Positions 22,662 to 35,840 of a stretch of DNA of 64,000 bases are shown piece after piece (the stretch's first letter is position 1; each line of letters opens with the position of its first letter). The DNA comes from Daphnia pulex. Taxonomy: Eukaryota; Arthropoda; Branchiopoda; Diplostraca; Daphniidae. The position numbers were made by a program, and so were the translations under genes. The notes beneath the pieces are model-generated. The model searched no databases. It had not been told where the DNA came from and saw only the letters and a list, made by a program, of their open reading frames with translations. The DNA is taken from contig NC_060023.1 in NCBI RefSeq assembly GCF_021134715.1, forward strand, positions 10,230,001-10,294,000. Reading direction: 5' to 3'.

Positions 22662-25600
22662 TTACATGTGATTCGCGGGAGGGGTTTTCCAGATGGCGCT
22701 GGACGTGCGCTTGTTAAAACGGGCACGTTTAATCTTAAATATATCGTTCAGGTCAGGATCTTGAAGGAGTATGTCTCCGGGGAAAATTTGGGCGGTATCA
22801 ATATTTGCTTCCGTTTGCTGCGCTAACGCCACTTTAATATTGAAACCTAAATAATTGAATAATAATTTGTTGTTAGTGATGAACAACAAAGTTAAGCAAC
22901 TTTGTAACTTACTTCTAGCCCAAGAAGGAATAGATTTTTTGGGCCTGGAATCATCGTCGGTAGAGTCATCTGAGCGCATATCACCGATATCATAGTTGTC
23001 GGGATTGAAAAGTCTCCCCTTCTTGGTCACGCGCACCTAAAAAAAAAAAAAAGCGAAAATTCGATGCATTTAAACGCAATCCCAAAAAATTCAAGAATAT
23101 GGTCATTTGCATACTGGCGTGATCTGGTAGTTTGCAGTGAGAGACGAAGGCAGCGTGACGGTAGTGTTCAACGTGAAAGGTCCTGGGACTGGCACAGCAA
23201 CGGCGGCGGCAGCTTTGGCTTTTTCAACCTCAGCTTGCCTGAGAATTCAAACACGTTTGGCATAAAATACTTGAAACGTTAGAGCAAAAACACATTTGAC
23301 TTTCAAACCTCAACTTGGCTTGCTTTTCTTGTTCCTCCTGTTCCTTCTTAACGGCTTGCAAACGAAGTTGTTCTTCCTCCTAAGAAATTAACATTCGAAA
23401 TCAGTCCATCAGCATTTATATGAATCCGCAAGGAAAATAAATTTACCCATTCCTGTTGCTTTTGTAGTTCTTCGGCCTTGCGGCGCTGTTCGGCTTCTTG
23501 TTGTCTTTGCAGAAGAGCTATCCGGACGCTGTACAAGGAGAATTGGATTAATTTAATTTAACTTTCTCTTCGTCACTCAAACACCAACGCCTTACCGTTC
23601 TGCCTTCTCTTGGTTCTCAGCTTGTATTTTCTGCTTCAAGTGGGCACTCTTTTCTTCTTTGTTCTCAAGTTTTTGTTTCTGTTCTTCTTTGTGTTGTTTA
23701 GTGATTAGGGTGCGCTGCGCCAAGGCACGTTTCGCTCGAGACTCGTGTTTCCTGGATAAGAAATACGAAACAATGAATAGGAACATCAGCTGAGGTGACG
23801 AACAAGGTAAATAAAATGGACGCACCGTTTTTGTTCCTCGGCCTTGGCTTTCAAATACTCTTCACGCTTGCGAGCAGCCTCCTCTTCTTTTTCCTTCAAC
23901 CGCTTGAGTTCCAATTCCTTGCGCTTGAGCCCGTCCTCTTCGGTGGCTTTAGTAGGCATTGGAACTGGCTTAGTACCCGTAAACGTGCCGATACCTGTGA
24001 CTATGTTAGACGCCGATTTTCCTTGAGTCATGGTCACGTAACGATTCAGTGATGAACTTGAAGATCCAGACGATCCAGAAGCAGTAGCGAAACGAAACTA
24101 GAAATTATCAAATGAACAATAAATTATCAAAAATTGAAAAAAGTAAAAACTTTTTTTTTACTAAACTTACTTTGCTCATTAGCGTCGCAGCATTTCGGTT
24201 GACGTGAACGTTGGGCTATAACGAAAACAAATTCACAAGTTAATTGAGCATAAACAATAAGTAACTGATAGGAACTTACGCTTTCAGTCGCTTCGTTTTG
24301 CGTCGTACTGGCCAGCAACTTATTACGAGCAGCAGCAACAACGATATGTTTAGCCTTGTCTAAACTTTTCCGTGCCAAAGTTCGGGCCACAGACTATTTT
24401 TGAAATTACAAATAAAAAAGATGGCAGATGAAAAAGTGAGACATTTTTAAATGTTTATCGTCAACTCACCTGTCTTGTCGATTTGTTTTCCTTTTCAGAA
24501 TCCGAGTTTTCCAAAACAAATGTGCATCGTTTAGCTTCTTTTTCTTTAGGCTTCCGCGATTCCCGTTGGGGCTTCACGGCACCTGCGGCTTCTTTGAGTT
24601 GTTGACTTGTCAGTCGCTGCAAAAGAACACGAACTTCCGGAAGAGCATACGTCTTGGGTTTTGCGCTGCTGTTTGTAGTGGTGATAGTAGGGGTTCCTGG
24701 TCCACCGCTACCTAGTGCCGCTTCAAAGGCCTCTACTTTTGTTTTCACCGATGTAGGTTTGAAAGGGCTGTGAAAAAGGTTTAAAGATTTAGAACACCAT
24801 TCGGTATTGAAACTCAAGGGGTAGTTTACCTGAAGACAAGCTTAGGAGTGAAGACCCTTTTAAGTGGAGAAGAGTTCGTTGGGTTAAACTGATTATTTGC
24901 GTTCCTTTGAATTTGCTCGTGGAGTTTCGAAGGAGTTTTTACAATACGAGGCGAATTCGGAACAACTACGGCGGATGAGCGGACAGAGGTTCCTTGGTTG
25001 CGATTTCGACGGGGGCTAGGTGCTGCAGCAGTGGGTGCAACAACAGCAGGGGCTGAACTTTCTTCGACAGGTTTTCGTGCTTTGCGAACCTTCTTTTTGA
25101 GCAAAGCGTCCGGGTCGCTTACCACATTCAGCTCGGATGATGGGCGCTTGATTTCCTTTGGCTCTTCCAAGGGCAACGAATCTTCAATGATTTGTTTTTC
25201 GACTTTTTTGTCGGGGACAATCTTTTCGTTCTCGCTACCCGAATCAATCTTTTTCGCGACGATGCGAGGTCTACCTCTCTTCTTGGGAACGCACGGGACT
25301 TCTTCAACGAAAGCAGGGATTACGGGTACGTGCTTAATAGGAGACAATATCTCCTGTTCAACTGGCTCATCAGGAACGACGAAAGTTTCGGAAATCTCGG
25401 GTGGCGGTGAAATTGCTGTTGGTTCGGACGCAAAGTTGACCTTCAACATTGTCGGTGGAGGACATTTAGCCTCTCCTTTCGAGAATGTACTATTTGCCGA
25501 GAGAGGGGGAGATGTTTCTGGTGATTTCACGAACCTTTTTTGGTTATTGGCCTTATTCTTTGATTTGGGCTCACGTAGATCTGGACTTCCATTCTTCATT

Positions 25601-26287
25601 TCAATACGTTGGTTATTAAAATCGGAATCCCGAGCAGATGACGAATCTTGGATAGACGACACATTGCTATCTGCGTCACTTTGATCTGCCTTCGGTCGTC
25701 TCATTTTTTGTCTCAAATCGTTAGCCATCTTTACAGATTGCTGGATTTTAGATTTTGCAACCTGTAAAAAAGCAGTTCATTGAATGGTCTAGAATAATTT
25801 GAAATCAAATTCATTTACACAAGAGGCCTGACGTTTTGGTCTCCCACCAAGGATTTCCTGGAATTCATCTTCTTCGTGTGAAAGTTTTCCTTTTTTCGAT
25901 GGTACAGCATTGTGGTCTCCACTTGCTTGTTCTGAATGCGGAGATAAGTCAGAGCAAGGCAAGGACATAGGAACATTCATCTTACCATCATCTTCGTTTA
26001 AAAATCTTTTTGTCTGTTGTCTAGTCTTTTTCCTTGCAGGAGTCTTGGGCATTTTGAACTCCCTGGAATTCCTTAACTTTTGTTTCGCTTTGTCAGGATA
26101 ATTTGCCAACCACTCTAAGTTTGCCTGTTGAGTTTACATGAACACACACATTTGTGAATCAGCATTTTACCGAATTTGAAAATGATTTACTTACTTCGTG
26201 GTTAGCGAGGGCCTGGTTTAGATTGTCTTCTAATACATCAAGAAGACCTTTAAGAGCAACATCAAAGTTGTACAGTTTCCTAACCAT
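22662..26287 (-). CDS. Incenp: Inner centromere protein (INCENP)
   Basis: Scaffold of the chromosomal passenger complex: the N-terminus binds Survivin/Borealin, and the C-terminal IN-box binds and activates Aurora B. Exons in gene order: 26195-26287, 25819-26124, 24830-25761, 24470-24767, 24280-24393, 24171-24215, 23826-24097, 23596-23751, 23447-23528, 23309-23379, 23115-23238, 22913-23036, 22662-22846. All phases agree and give 933 residues, close to vertebrate INCENP. The N-terminus (VRKLYNFDVALKGLLDVLED) fits the helical CPC-binding segment. The middle is basic and disordered. Residues about 570-780 form a long Glu/Lys/Arg/Gln-rich helix (single-alpha-helix/coiled coil). The IN-box shows the NYDIGDMRSDDSTDDDSR stretch, PSWAR and FKIKRARFNKRTSSAIW, with the Aurora B target Thr-Ser-Ser at about 920-922. 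An intron splits the IN-box after PSWAR. Confidence 0.95.
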
Positions 26288-28400
26288 TTTTTAAACCTGA
26301 GAAGAACCTAATCAAACTGAGTGGTAATGGAATCAACTGAAACTGCCACAAACCCAAGAGTGGGTAACAAAATCACCCAGAAATGTCTCCCAAAACCTTT
26401 TTTTCAATTCGACATGAATAAAATCTTTATTCTAAAAGAAAGTTCCCTAAAAATTAAAGCTGTAAAAATTCAACGTTCTTTATCAATACTTCGACTTCGA
26501 CAATTGGCGGGACCTCTTTTCACAAAACAAGAGAACAGAAAACTGAACAGCGCCCTCCAAAACGTTGCGGTTTGAATTTGAGAATTTAACGGAATTGGAT
26601 TTGCTACAATGCGTGATTGCCGGATCAACCCCGACTGTGTTCGTAATTCGTTGAATAATTTTATTTTAAAAGCTTTTAACAGCTCAAATAATTACGCCTT
26701 TCGTCAAAAAACATTTAATTACACAATAATAAATAAATTTTTCTTGTATATTAAATATTAATTTCTTTATTAATCGAGTCGAAAGTAACTCTTCCACGCC
26801 ATCCAACGGCCAAAATAAACAAGATTCCTTCGGTAACATCCTTCGGTAATTTTTTTAAACGTTAAAGAGACAGAAAATCAAGGTTATAGTAGATTAATAC
26901 ATACTATAACGTTTGGAAAATTCTGTTTCCCTTTATTATCTTCCATAATTGATTCTTTATAACTAATTGAAAAATAATCTGTAATATTATGAGTGGTGCG
27001 AATTATGAATGGCGGAGGATTCGCCCCGCCACCCCACGTCGCACTTCATGTTTAGATTAAGTTATAGCAATATTTATTACTATAGTAACATGGAATTAGA
27101 AAAATTATTAGTTACATATTAACTACAAAGAAATGGATGTGCTCTTATAGCAGTTAGATTAAACCACCGCTGAAAAAATCTTTATAATTAAGGCATATAA
27201 CCTAAGTGTTTTACGACCGGTTCCGAAATCGATACCGATGGTAGCGTCGCTAGCGATATTACCATTGCTTTACTTCGACTTTTGTTACATTATTTGGTGT
27301 ACTCACAAACCGGGCCACGCATTCCCTTATATAAAAATGTCGATGTTGGTCTAATGGTTAGCAACTCGGGCTGCCACTCGTATTGTTTAGGGTTCGAATC
27401 TCGATCTCGAAAATTAAATTTGTAATTTTTGAAAAATTACACTTAAAAAGCTTTCGGAGGTAAATGGAAGTGGAAGATCGGTGGTAACTCTTCACGACCA
27501 CCAGAAGATCTTGATGACTGTGAAGAGGACAAGGGAAGAAGAGAGAGATGACCCAGAGCTTCAAAATGAGTATAATCAAACATTTTTAAATGTTCCTCAA
27601 CTTCTTGGTTGATGACTAACTGTTAAAAAAAGGAGGAATAGAAATTTTACTTGATCAAAAAATTTATTAAAATCAAGACAAAAAACAGTAAACAAAAAGA
27701 GGTGATAATAAAACAAAAGATTTAAAAAAGTAATAATGGGAAAATACAAAGTAAAAAGAAGAATAAAGACGAAATCGAAATCGAACATAAAAACAAAATC
27801 AAATAATAAATACTCTCCACTCCCGTAGCAGAAAACTTGTCTTGCTAGGGAAGATCCAAACTTTTTTTTTGTTTTTGTTTACACTGCTGAGCATGCACTG
27901 ACAGTTGGAAGGTTACGCAAAAAAAGCGAATTCACTGCCTAGGATTCGGCAACCAGCTAGGTAACAAGTACGCAAATTAAATTTTTAAAACAGCAATGAA
28001 AACAAATGAAAACCCCGTTACGCCATGTATCAAATTTTGACAGAATTATGTACAAAATTTGGTGACGATTGGTCATTCAGGGAAGAAACGTATAAAGGAA
28101 CACTAAATGGACATTAAACCCTCTGAATTTCACTACTAGCTACTACTACCCTACCCCCTATACCCCACACCCTATATTGTTAAGGACCTTCGTATATAAA
28201 TATACCTCAGGGATATTACATATCAGTGCCATCTAGCGATAACAACCTTATTGATATACTCGATTCTCGAGTTGTTTTTGTTTTTTTTTACCGCCGTTTG
28301 ATTCAACACACAAATTCTGGGGATTTCAAATGATCGCATGAACGCATTTGGGGCATGGGACTCGGTCCGAAACGTTTTTTGTTTTCTCCTTTACCGTTGT
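26288..28400. other. Gene-poor AT-rich intergenic region
   Basis: Lies between the INCENP start and the stop of the Ras-like gene, both on the minus strand. It holds INCENP's promoter side and a degenerate tRNA-like segment at about 27340-27408. No protein-coding exon is supported. Confidence 0.6.
27340..27408 (+). repeat. Degenerate tRNA-like element (tRNA pseudogene or SINE head)
   Basis: The segment contains an internal A-box (TGGTCTAATGGTTAGCA) and B-box (GGTTCGAATCTC) at tRNA-like spacing, most like a Glu/Asp-type tRNA 5' half. The acceptor, anticodon and T stems do not pair well, so it is not an intact tRNA. A tRNA-derived SINE head or a decayed tRNA copy is the best reading. Whether it is repeated in the genome cannot be seen here. 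Confidence 0.45.
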
Positions 28401-31400
28401 TTAATCTTTTGGCAAAGCCGAGTCGGATTTCCCGCGTGCATACGCCCTGATGGAGCCAATTCCGGCCGAGGATCGGCTGCCAAGCATGCGGTCAAAAAGT
28501 GACGGCGTAGAGTGCGTCGATGAGGAAGACATTGGCGGTTTTGACCGTCTCCGAACAGAGTGAACTTCTCGTCCGAGTTCGTTGAAAGCATCCGCAATGC
28601 TGGATACCTGTTCGGCAGCGGCAACTTCGGCAAAGTAGCATTCCATTTCCTTCGCCAATTGTTCGCCTACATTCAAAATCAAATGAAACAAGTGATAACT
28701 TTGATATATAAACTGATGCAATCAACTCGTAGTAACAAGGTTATAACGGCATGTTGTGTGAGTCTCATCCAACAATCCCGGGGGGGGGGGGGGGAATTTG
28801 GGATGTCGGTGCCAACTATTCGATGACTCAGCGATCCTTAATTCATCTATGACAGTTTCCAAGCGCGTCTGATGCAACCTCAAAGCTGATTTGGTTTTTC
28901 TCTCGAGCTAAAGATTCCGCAGCCTTTCAACAGTCACAAATGAAAAACTGGGATTATCATTGACAATGACCAGCGCATCACGTCACTCTATACAAAATAG
29001 ATCATCGCTCAAAAACAGAGCTCTCAAAGTTATAACAAGAAGTTTGAATGAGTTTTGGCTGCCGGGCCAATTTTGACACTTGTCGGGGGTCGTGAAAAAG
29101 GGACGGCCGGGACTTGTGCGTGTCACGCCTGTCATTAGAATAGTGAAGGCGGATCGTGTCTCTTGTCGCAATCAAACGGAGCGAAAGGAAAAAAAAACGG
29201 ATCTGTCAGAGTGTTAAATATAGGTGCCATAACACCGTGATGTTTCACGATGACGTCACGCTGGAAACACACAGCATCAGACAACAAGGCGTAGGCTTTC
29301 AGTTCTATAATAAAACGTTATACTGTACGTTAGCGTTATATTCTGCCATTGGCCCAACGACCCGTTCAAGGACAGGACACGGAACAGATGGCAAAACAAA
29401 CCCGAAATTAGCTTCCTGGGCAAGGTCAACTTTTGTTCCGGACGAATAATTATTGGGGTCGCGTGAGTAGGAACCAATGCGCAGTTTTTTCATCTGGGGG
29501 ATGAGTTAAATTTAATTTGGTTGTTTTAAATTACCTTCATGTGTGGGCACCTGTCTGAGGTGAACCATGTCGGCCTTGTTGGCCACTAAGACACAGGGAA
29601 TGGTGCTGCTGCTGGCGCCCGTCTGCTGCTGTTGATCCGCTTTGCTAACGCTGCTGGATCCGATGTTGCGGATCTCGAGGACGTGCCGCCTGAACCGCTG
29701 GATGTAGTCGAAACTCGCCTTGTCCAGTATCGAGTAAACCAGGAGGAAACCATCGGCCCATTGAATCGAATCCACCGCCAACAAATCCTTGTCCGACTTT
29801 CAATCAAAATTAGATTTCATATAAAACGTGCAATTCCTATAAAAGTTGATGAGGAAACTTTTGGCTCGATGCCTGATAGACATATGATATTAGCCTTGCA
29901 TTTATATTGATTGGTATATATTATAACGAACTGAATTCATGAAAGATGCAAGTTAACCTTCGACGACAGATATGTTAGCACATCAAAGGGGACTGAATGG
30001 AAATGTGTTCAATTGTAATTGGCTTACCTTGGGACACGTATCGAGGATTTCGAAAATAACTGGTTCGCCATTGATCATGGCCTCGTGCTTGTATCGATTC
30101 TCTGCACGTTTGAATATGTCGTCAGGGATTGGAGAAAGAGAAAAAATACAAACGACATTCATTAGAAATGGAGGTAAAAAAAGGAAGAAAGAAGAAGCTT
30201 TTCATGTATATAAGAAGATAGCTGGGCGGCTTCTGTGTGTAGATATATAAATCTTGTCACGTACCGCCGCCACAAAACTCTCGGCCGATTTACACCTACT
30301 GCTCTTTAATCTTCTAAACAAAGCCCGACCCTCTCTAGAAACTTTTTCGGGTTCGTATACGGTGTTTACAGTCGACACAATCAAGTGACGATTTATCTCG
30401 TATACACAAAAGCAGTCGAGTCTATTTAGAGTCTGCGAGATTATACGTATATACTAGAAGATTTCCCGTTTCAAGTTTGAGACTCACACATAAGCAGCTT
30501 GTTGCGCAATTGAAAATGGCCCCCCTCTCAAACTTTATACACGAATTTGATCGTTCAAATGAGGTTAATAGAGAAGGAACTATATTTACCCGACTGATGG
30601 TCGTACTCTCCGATGTAACGCTTGGTTAAATACCTCACGGTCAGCGCTATAAAAAGCAAAATAATATACCGTTAAAAGTATACTACGTGGAAAAATGGAA
30701 TTGTTTTTCAAAAAATAAAAATGGGTTTATGAAATATTAAAAGAAATATAGGCTAATAATGTTTTCTTGGGGGCAGCAGCCAGAGAGTCGTAGGTTAACT
30801 GTTTGGACTACTGGCTTCTCCATCAATATCCTACAGAGAAGGTCTGAATGTTAGAAAAACAAAAAAAAGACGCTCTAGCGATTTTCGTGTACGGACGGAG
30901 CGCGGGATTAGGTTGAGAAAAATGATGGGGAGCTCCCGCGCTCTCGCTCTCTCGAGGTGCACAAACAACAACAAATCCAACGACTGACATCATCAAGAAT
31001 AGATATCCTTTTTCGTTTTTTTCGCCATCTCTCTAACGGTCTCGTGTGCATATTTCTGTCAAGTCAAATCTAACGAGTTTCCAACTGTTGGTCCGTTATA
31101 CAGCTGTATAGCGCTCGATTGTACGAAGACTATGAAAAATCCGCGCTTCTATTCGCTGTTGTAAATCAAAAAACGACGCGTCTTGTTTTTATGCACAACG
31201 TCTACTCGTTTATCACCGGGAATGGAGGTACAGTCGCGAGCAAACGGCGCCCAGTCATTAAAGGTGAAACCCTCAATGGCACACAGCAGCAGCAGCAGGA
31301 GCTCGTAGAGTCTACTACTAGGTCATTATAATAGCAGAGAGCTCAGACTTTTGTTATTATTGAGCTATCAATATCAAGTATAGATGTATAGATCTCTGCG

Positions 31401-31898
31401 GATGAAGCCAGCCAGCAGCAGCACAGCCAAAAAGACTGCTGGGCGAGAACAACGAACTCTATTGTACGTGCTATTGTGAATTCCTAGCCGATCCTGTGCA
31501 TCTAGCACTTAATGACCTGGAGAGCTCTCTCTCTACGCTTTGTTGTGTGCCAAGAATGTCTGTGTTTTGGTATGTGGGAATAAGCAGCAGAGACTAGAGA
31601 GTCAGTCTAGAGTTGACGGGATGGATGGAAAAGCAATCAACGATCAACACTGATTTCATACCGAATAGAACCTCATCGCTTTCAAACTTTTTCAGACGAA
31701 AAGGTAATTACACGAGTGTGTCTTATCGACCTCCCCACCAGCGTCTGATGACTCACTTGACACCCATCAAATGAACAATTGGAGATAAAAATGGGTCTGA
31801 CCTGATTTGCCGACACTGGGACCGCCGACGACCAGCACCTTGATTTCGCTCAGCAAGGATTTCTTGCGCCGTATGCCTTTGATTGGCGACGAATTCAT
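28401..31898 (-). CDS. Ras-like small GTPase, RASL11/RERG-type, without CAAX box
   Basis: Five exons (31802-31898, 30590-30646, 30028-30101, 29535-29796, 28401-28666) join in phase to 251 residues. Visible GTPase motifs: P-loop GGPSVGKS (residues about 25-32), LTKRYIGEYD in the effector region, and NKAD (in LVANKADMVHLRQV), which closely resembles RASL11 proteins. The G3 segment reads LDTCPK instead of DTAGQ, so the usual glycine and the catalytic glutamine are missing. An insertion rich in Gln and Ser precedes NKAD. The C-terminus is a Ser/Arg-rich tail ending ALPKD with no prenylation motif, as in the RERG/RASL11 group. Such proteins are atypical Ras relatives linked to growth control; the exact orthologue is not certain. 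Its second-to-last and first introns are long (about 0.87 and 1.15 kb). Confidence 0.85.
28780..28794 (+). repeat. Run of 15 G residues
   Basis: Homopolymer G tract in an intron of the Ras-like GTPase gene. It could form a G-rich secondary structure and is a likely place for length error in assembly. Confidence 0.8.
30647..31801. other. First intron of the Ras-like GTPase gene
   Basis: An intron of about 1.15 kb between exons 31802-31898 and 30590-30646. It contains CAG-type and GA/CT-rich stretches but no supported exon. Confidence 0.6.
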
Positions 31899-32482
31899 TT
31901 TGGTTAATTATCTCCCCCCAAACAAAAAAATCCTGAATCACTTTGGTTTGGGAAAGGAAAATTCAAACAAACGTGGAGCCTGCCAGACAGGCGAGGATCG
32001 ACTGACGACTGGGCGCGCTCCTGCCGTAAAAAAACACGCACACGGTTGCGGGAGGAGGGAACAAGACAGGAGAAGGAGGAGGGGGGGTAACAAGAATTCT
32101 AAAAACGGGCCGCCGTGAACTGAACCCGAAAAGAAATAAGAACGAAAATAGTTGGTTGAGGAAGGAAATAAGTAAGGAGGGGGGAAAACATTTTTTCTCT
32201 GAAAGGATTTTTTGGGTGAAGAACGTTGATGAGCGTGGAAAAGTCGTCGGTATCACCGCTGGATGGCGGCTGATCCATTGTTTATACACGCCGAATAGAA
32301 GCTCAGCCGCAGCCAGGATCACGTCTTCGGCGAGGTTGAGAGTGCATAGACGATATATTGTAGTGGCTTAATGGACTCACGACAGATGGGCGCGTTTATT
32401 GATGCGGTTTTCCGACGTTATTCACACAGACAGACACAAAAAGAAAAGAAAACGACAGACATATTACACGTTACACATCTTA
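31899..32482. other. Intergenic region between the Torso-like gene and the Ras-like gene
   Basis: Downstream of the Torso-like stop is to the left of 32483; this stretch rather lies between the GTPase start codon (31898) and the Torso-like stop codon (32483), both minus strand. It should hold the GTPase 5' UTR and promoter and the Torso-like 3' UTR. Nothing else is seen. Confidence 0.55.
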
Positions 32483-34600
32483 TCACATGTTGTACTCCCA
32501 CATTCGTAGCAAATTGATCAGGATATCGTCGAGCCAAGTACGTAATGACATCTCCGGGATCGCTTTGGTTATTGCCGCCATATTCATACCTGCGTGAAAA
32601 ATGTAACCGAAAAAAAGTTGAATTGCCAACCTTTCTAAATATTTTAAAAAAAAACCTATCAAAATGAAATCGGAAAAACGAGTGGAGGGCTGTAAAAAGG
32701 GTGAAAGTTATATCTCTCATCGATTTGATTATTATTATTGGCCGAGCGAAATCCGGTTTCCGTCACCAGTCGACTGGCATGGCTCGGATAAGTGTACATT
32801 TCCCAGATTTTTCCTTGGCAAACACACGACTGTGCCAAGGACAAGATATATACACGGGGGAGAAAGAGAGTGAGAAGTAAGAGAGAGAGAGCTGTCGATG
32901 ACCCAGAAATGTCGTGAAAAATGCCCTGCCGTGTTATTTGCATTTTCACGACACCTCGTTGGTGACCGACAAGTGTCGTCAGTCAATATCCATCGACGGA
33001 CGCTTGTCACTCATCTCTGGCAAATGTTGAATAAAATAATAATAAATGATGAAACTTACTTAAAACGGCTCTGGGTTGCATTTGACGGTAGAACAGGTTA
33101 AATAGGACTGGTGCGCCCAAAAGGCGAATGCTCGAAGGAATCGTTTCGGGCAACGTACTCACAGCCAATCTCGATTCCAGCCAATTGATCAACGTCCGGT
33201 TGCCACTAATCAACTAAACCAAAAACAACAACAAAACAATTTTTATTTTAAAAATGTCTGGGTATTATGTAAATTTGCAAGAGTTTAATTTATTTACTTG
33301 GAGTTTGCCAACGTGGACGGGCGTCGAGTGTTTCAACAGCAAATTGTTCCAGTCGAGTTTGGTGGCGTTGACGGGATTGAATTGCTCGACATGAGCCCTC
33401 AGTTGCAGCATCTTCTCGGATAAAAGCGGCAACGATGAAGCGTCGTAGACGATCACCTGGAATAGGGCATCGCCCACCGAGTAGTCGGTGATGACGTGAG
33501 TGCCGAATTGAACGAAAAATTCAACAGCCGAACGCCAAGGTTTGGTAACAGCGTCCAATTTGCCGCCAGCATCGGGTGACGGCAACTTGGCCAGTAGGTC
33601 CGGTTCCAGCAACATTGAACCGTTGATCGATCCGACAATCGAGCGCTTTTCAATGCGCACCTATCCAAAATGAACCGCAAAATAATCGTCAAAATGATTT
33701 CTATTTATAAATTTTTAATTGTTTTAAAAAAATAATACCAGGAGGAAGATGTAGTCATCGCTTAGGTAAGTAGCTGGAACGCCGTAAATTCGTGGAAGGA
33801 CGTGCTTCTTCCAGGCTGCGGTTGAGTTAAATGACGTCATTAAAAAAATTTAAATGTAGACAATAACTTAATGGGAAACGGTACTACTTACCGGCTGCGA
33901 ATGCCCACCAGGGTTTGGACAATCCGTCAACGGTGAATCCGGACAAGAATCGAATCATCAGAGCTTCGGTATCTCGACACAAGTGGAGTCGAACGGAGCG
34001 ATCCATCACCTCCATCAGCTGTTGGTGCCCTCTTGAAACGATGGCGCAAAATGGCAGAGTTGAATGAATTACATTCGCTCTCACGAGAATAACACTTAAC
34101 GTGTCTTCATTGGCCCGGTCGGTTATACATAAAAACGGACTGCGGAATTTCAATGTAAAACAAAAATTTGACCTGGCGATATTCATGTGAGGACGTCTGA
34201 TGTCTGGCGTGTAGAGTTTCTGATCCAAAACCGGATGAGTCGTCATCTGGAACAAGGGGAGCGTGAACGGCGATGGAGTCGGCGATCCATTGCCAATTGC
34301 CCGGCTGTTTGGGGTTGACACCAGGATCAGAGGTGCCACGTTCACGTTGAACGCTAATAAACCGTAACTCTGGAACAGATTGAAAGCTTCGCCTACTGGG
34401 AGTACGGCGTCGGTTTCCTGGACGCTCAGCATCGAATGATTGCCCGTCGATAGGATTTGCTGCAGAGTGCGGAGGACAATTGACTTGCGTTGGGAATCTG
34501 CTGTCGTCTGCTGGGCAAAGCATTGGGTCACAGTCAGGAATGCTACACAACAGCCAATCACGTTCACTAAAGTGGTTAAATAATGATGTGATGATGTCAT
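32483..34600 (-). CDS. tsl: Torso-like protein (secreted MACPF-domain protein)
   Basis: Exons 34173-34600, 33892-34031, 33739-33815, 33298-33660, 33060-33213 and 32483-32589 join in phase to 422 residues. The protein starts with a hydrophobic secretion signal (MTSSHHYLTTLVNVIGCCVAF). An upstream in-frame ATG at 34669 would add 23 polar residues before it, so 34600 is chosen. The MACPF signature block is in residues about 267-287 (FGTHVITDYSVGDALFQVIV). The C-terminus ends LINLLRMWEYNM. In Drosophila, Torso-like is secreted at the egg poles and promotes activation of the Torso receptor, with further roles in growth; it is not a pore-forming toxin in known function. Assignment rests on the MACPF block and on overall shape recalled from the family. 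Confidence 0.8.
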
Positions 34601-35840
34601 TTTGGAGGAACTATTGACATGGCCGATCCGTCGGCAAGCCCGGCTGGAAATCAACTGATGACTGGACATGGCAAAAACTGGAAGTTAACTATAGTAGATA
34701 GGCATGTGTGTGTGTGTGCTGTGTATGTGTGGGTAGTGTCTTATATATTTTTTCCCCTTTAGATTTGTCTGTGTAAGTACTTTTTGATGATGGTGGGCGG
34801 TATGACTCAGCTCAGCAGAGTTGGAAAAAAAATTAACCATTTGATGTTACGTTAACAGCAGATGGTGACCGCCAAATAACGAGCGCGTTACCCCAAATAA
34901 TATTATGCAAGTTGTTTTTTGAGGGTTTCGTCGTGAAATTTCAAAGAAATAACAAAATTCTAACTGTACAAACACACTGGGCACTTTGGATTCGAAAGAA
35001 ATAAAAATCTTTCGAGCTGATTTGAAATAAAAACAAAAACAGCAGCAGCAACACTTTCACTTCGTCGAGCTGATGTGAACGTTGAAATCCGATTGAAAAT
35101 TTCGTGTTGGGTCCTTTTCAATATGTATACACACTGACATGACACAATCTAATGGAAGCGAATGTGAAAAGGGGTAGCGTGACTTTCCCTTTCCTTCGCC
35201 GATTCAAGTTGAAAACAGAAAGAAAAAAAAAATAGTATTTAGCCATTCGACATTGACCCCGAACTACACACGAGACTGGTATATGTGTACCGGTGAATGG
35301 GAACACAATCATCATTTCTTGATGTTTAGAAAATCACAAGTTGTAGCAGTAGAGACTCTGGGCGATTAAGATTACATTTCAGTGCGAGGACGTCTTAAAT
35401 AAATAGGTTTACATCTCGCTCTTTCACGATTTTTACCTTCGAAGAAAAAAGAATGAGACTTAACAATTTTTAATGGAGACGGAGAGAAGGTTACTGTGCG
35501 GAGTTCCCCCCACCGGTGAGCAAAATCGTGAAGGTTCTTGATGCGGATGATTAAACGTGTTTTTAGTGTTCTTCAGCCCATGAAGACATAAACGATATTA
35601 CCTTGATTCTACCTAATAATTACATTAACAACGTACAGAGACATTAACCGCAAAAAAATGGATTTTTTGGGCGAATTTCGGTTAACGATTTTTTGGTATT
35701 AGAACCACTGCTAATCTTGCCAAAAGTGCAGACGACTTGGTCATCAATACACACGTGTAAATCGTGTTACGACTTAAAGTGGGTGTCACATTATCTCTTT
35801 TTTGGTTCTAAATTACGTTTTATAATTAATAGTTGACAGT
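34601..35840. other. Divergent intergenic region between Torso-like (minus) and PWP1 (plus)
   Basis: Probable 5' UTRs and promoters of both genes. A GT repeat near 34707-34720 and T-runs occur; no exon or other feature is supported. Confidence 0.55.

Noticed and set aside
24998..25684. Plus-strand 228-codon open frame
   Set aside because: Antisense shadow of the long INCENP exon, which has clear phase and family support.
27340..27408. Functional tRNA gene
   Set aside because: Promoter boxes are present, but acceptor, anticodon and T stems do not pair.
32483..34600. Pore-forming toxin
   Set aside because: The MACPF block fits Torso-like, a developmental secreted protein; there is no toxin-type accessory domain.
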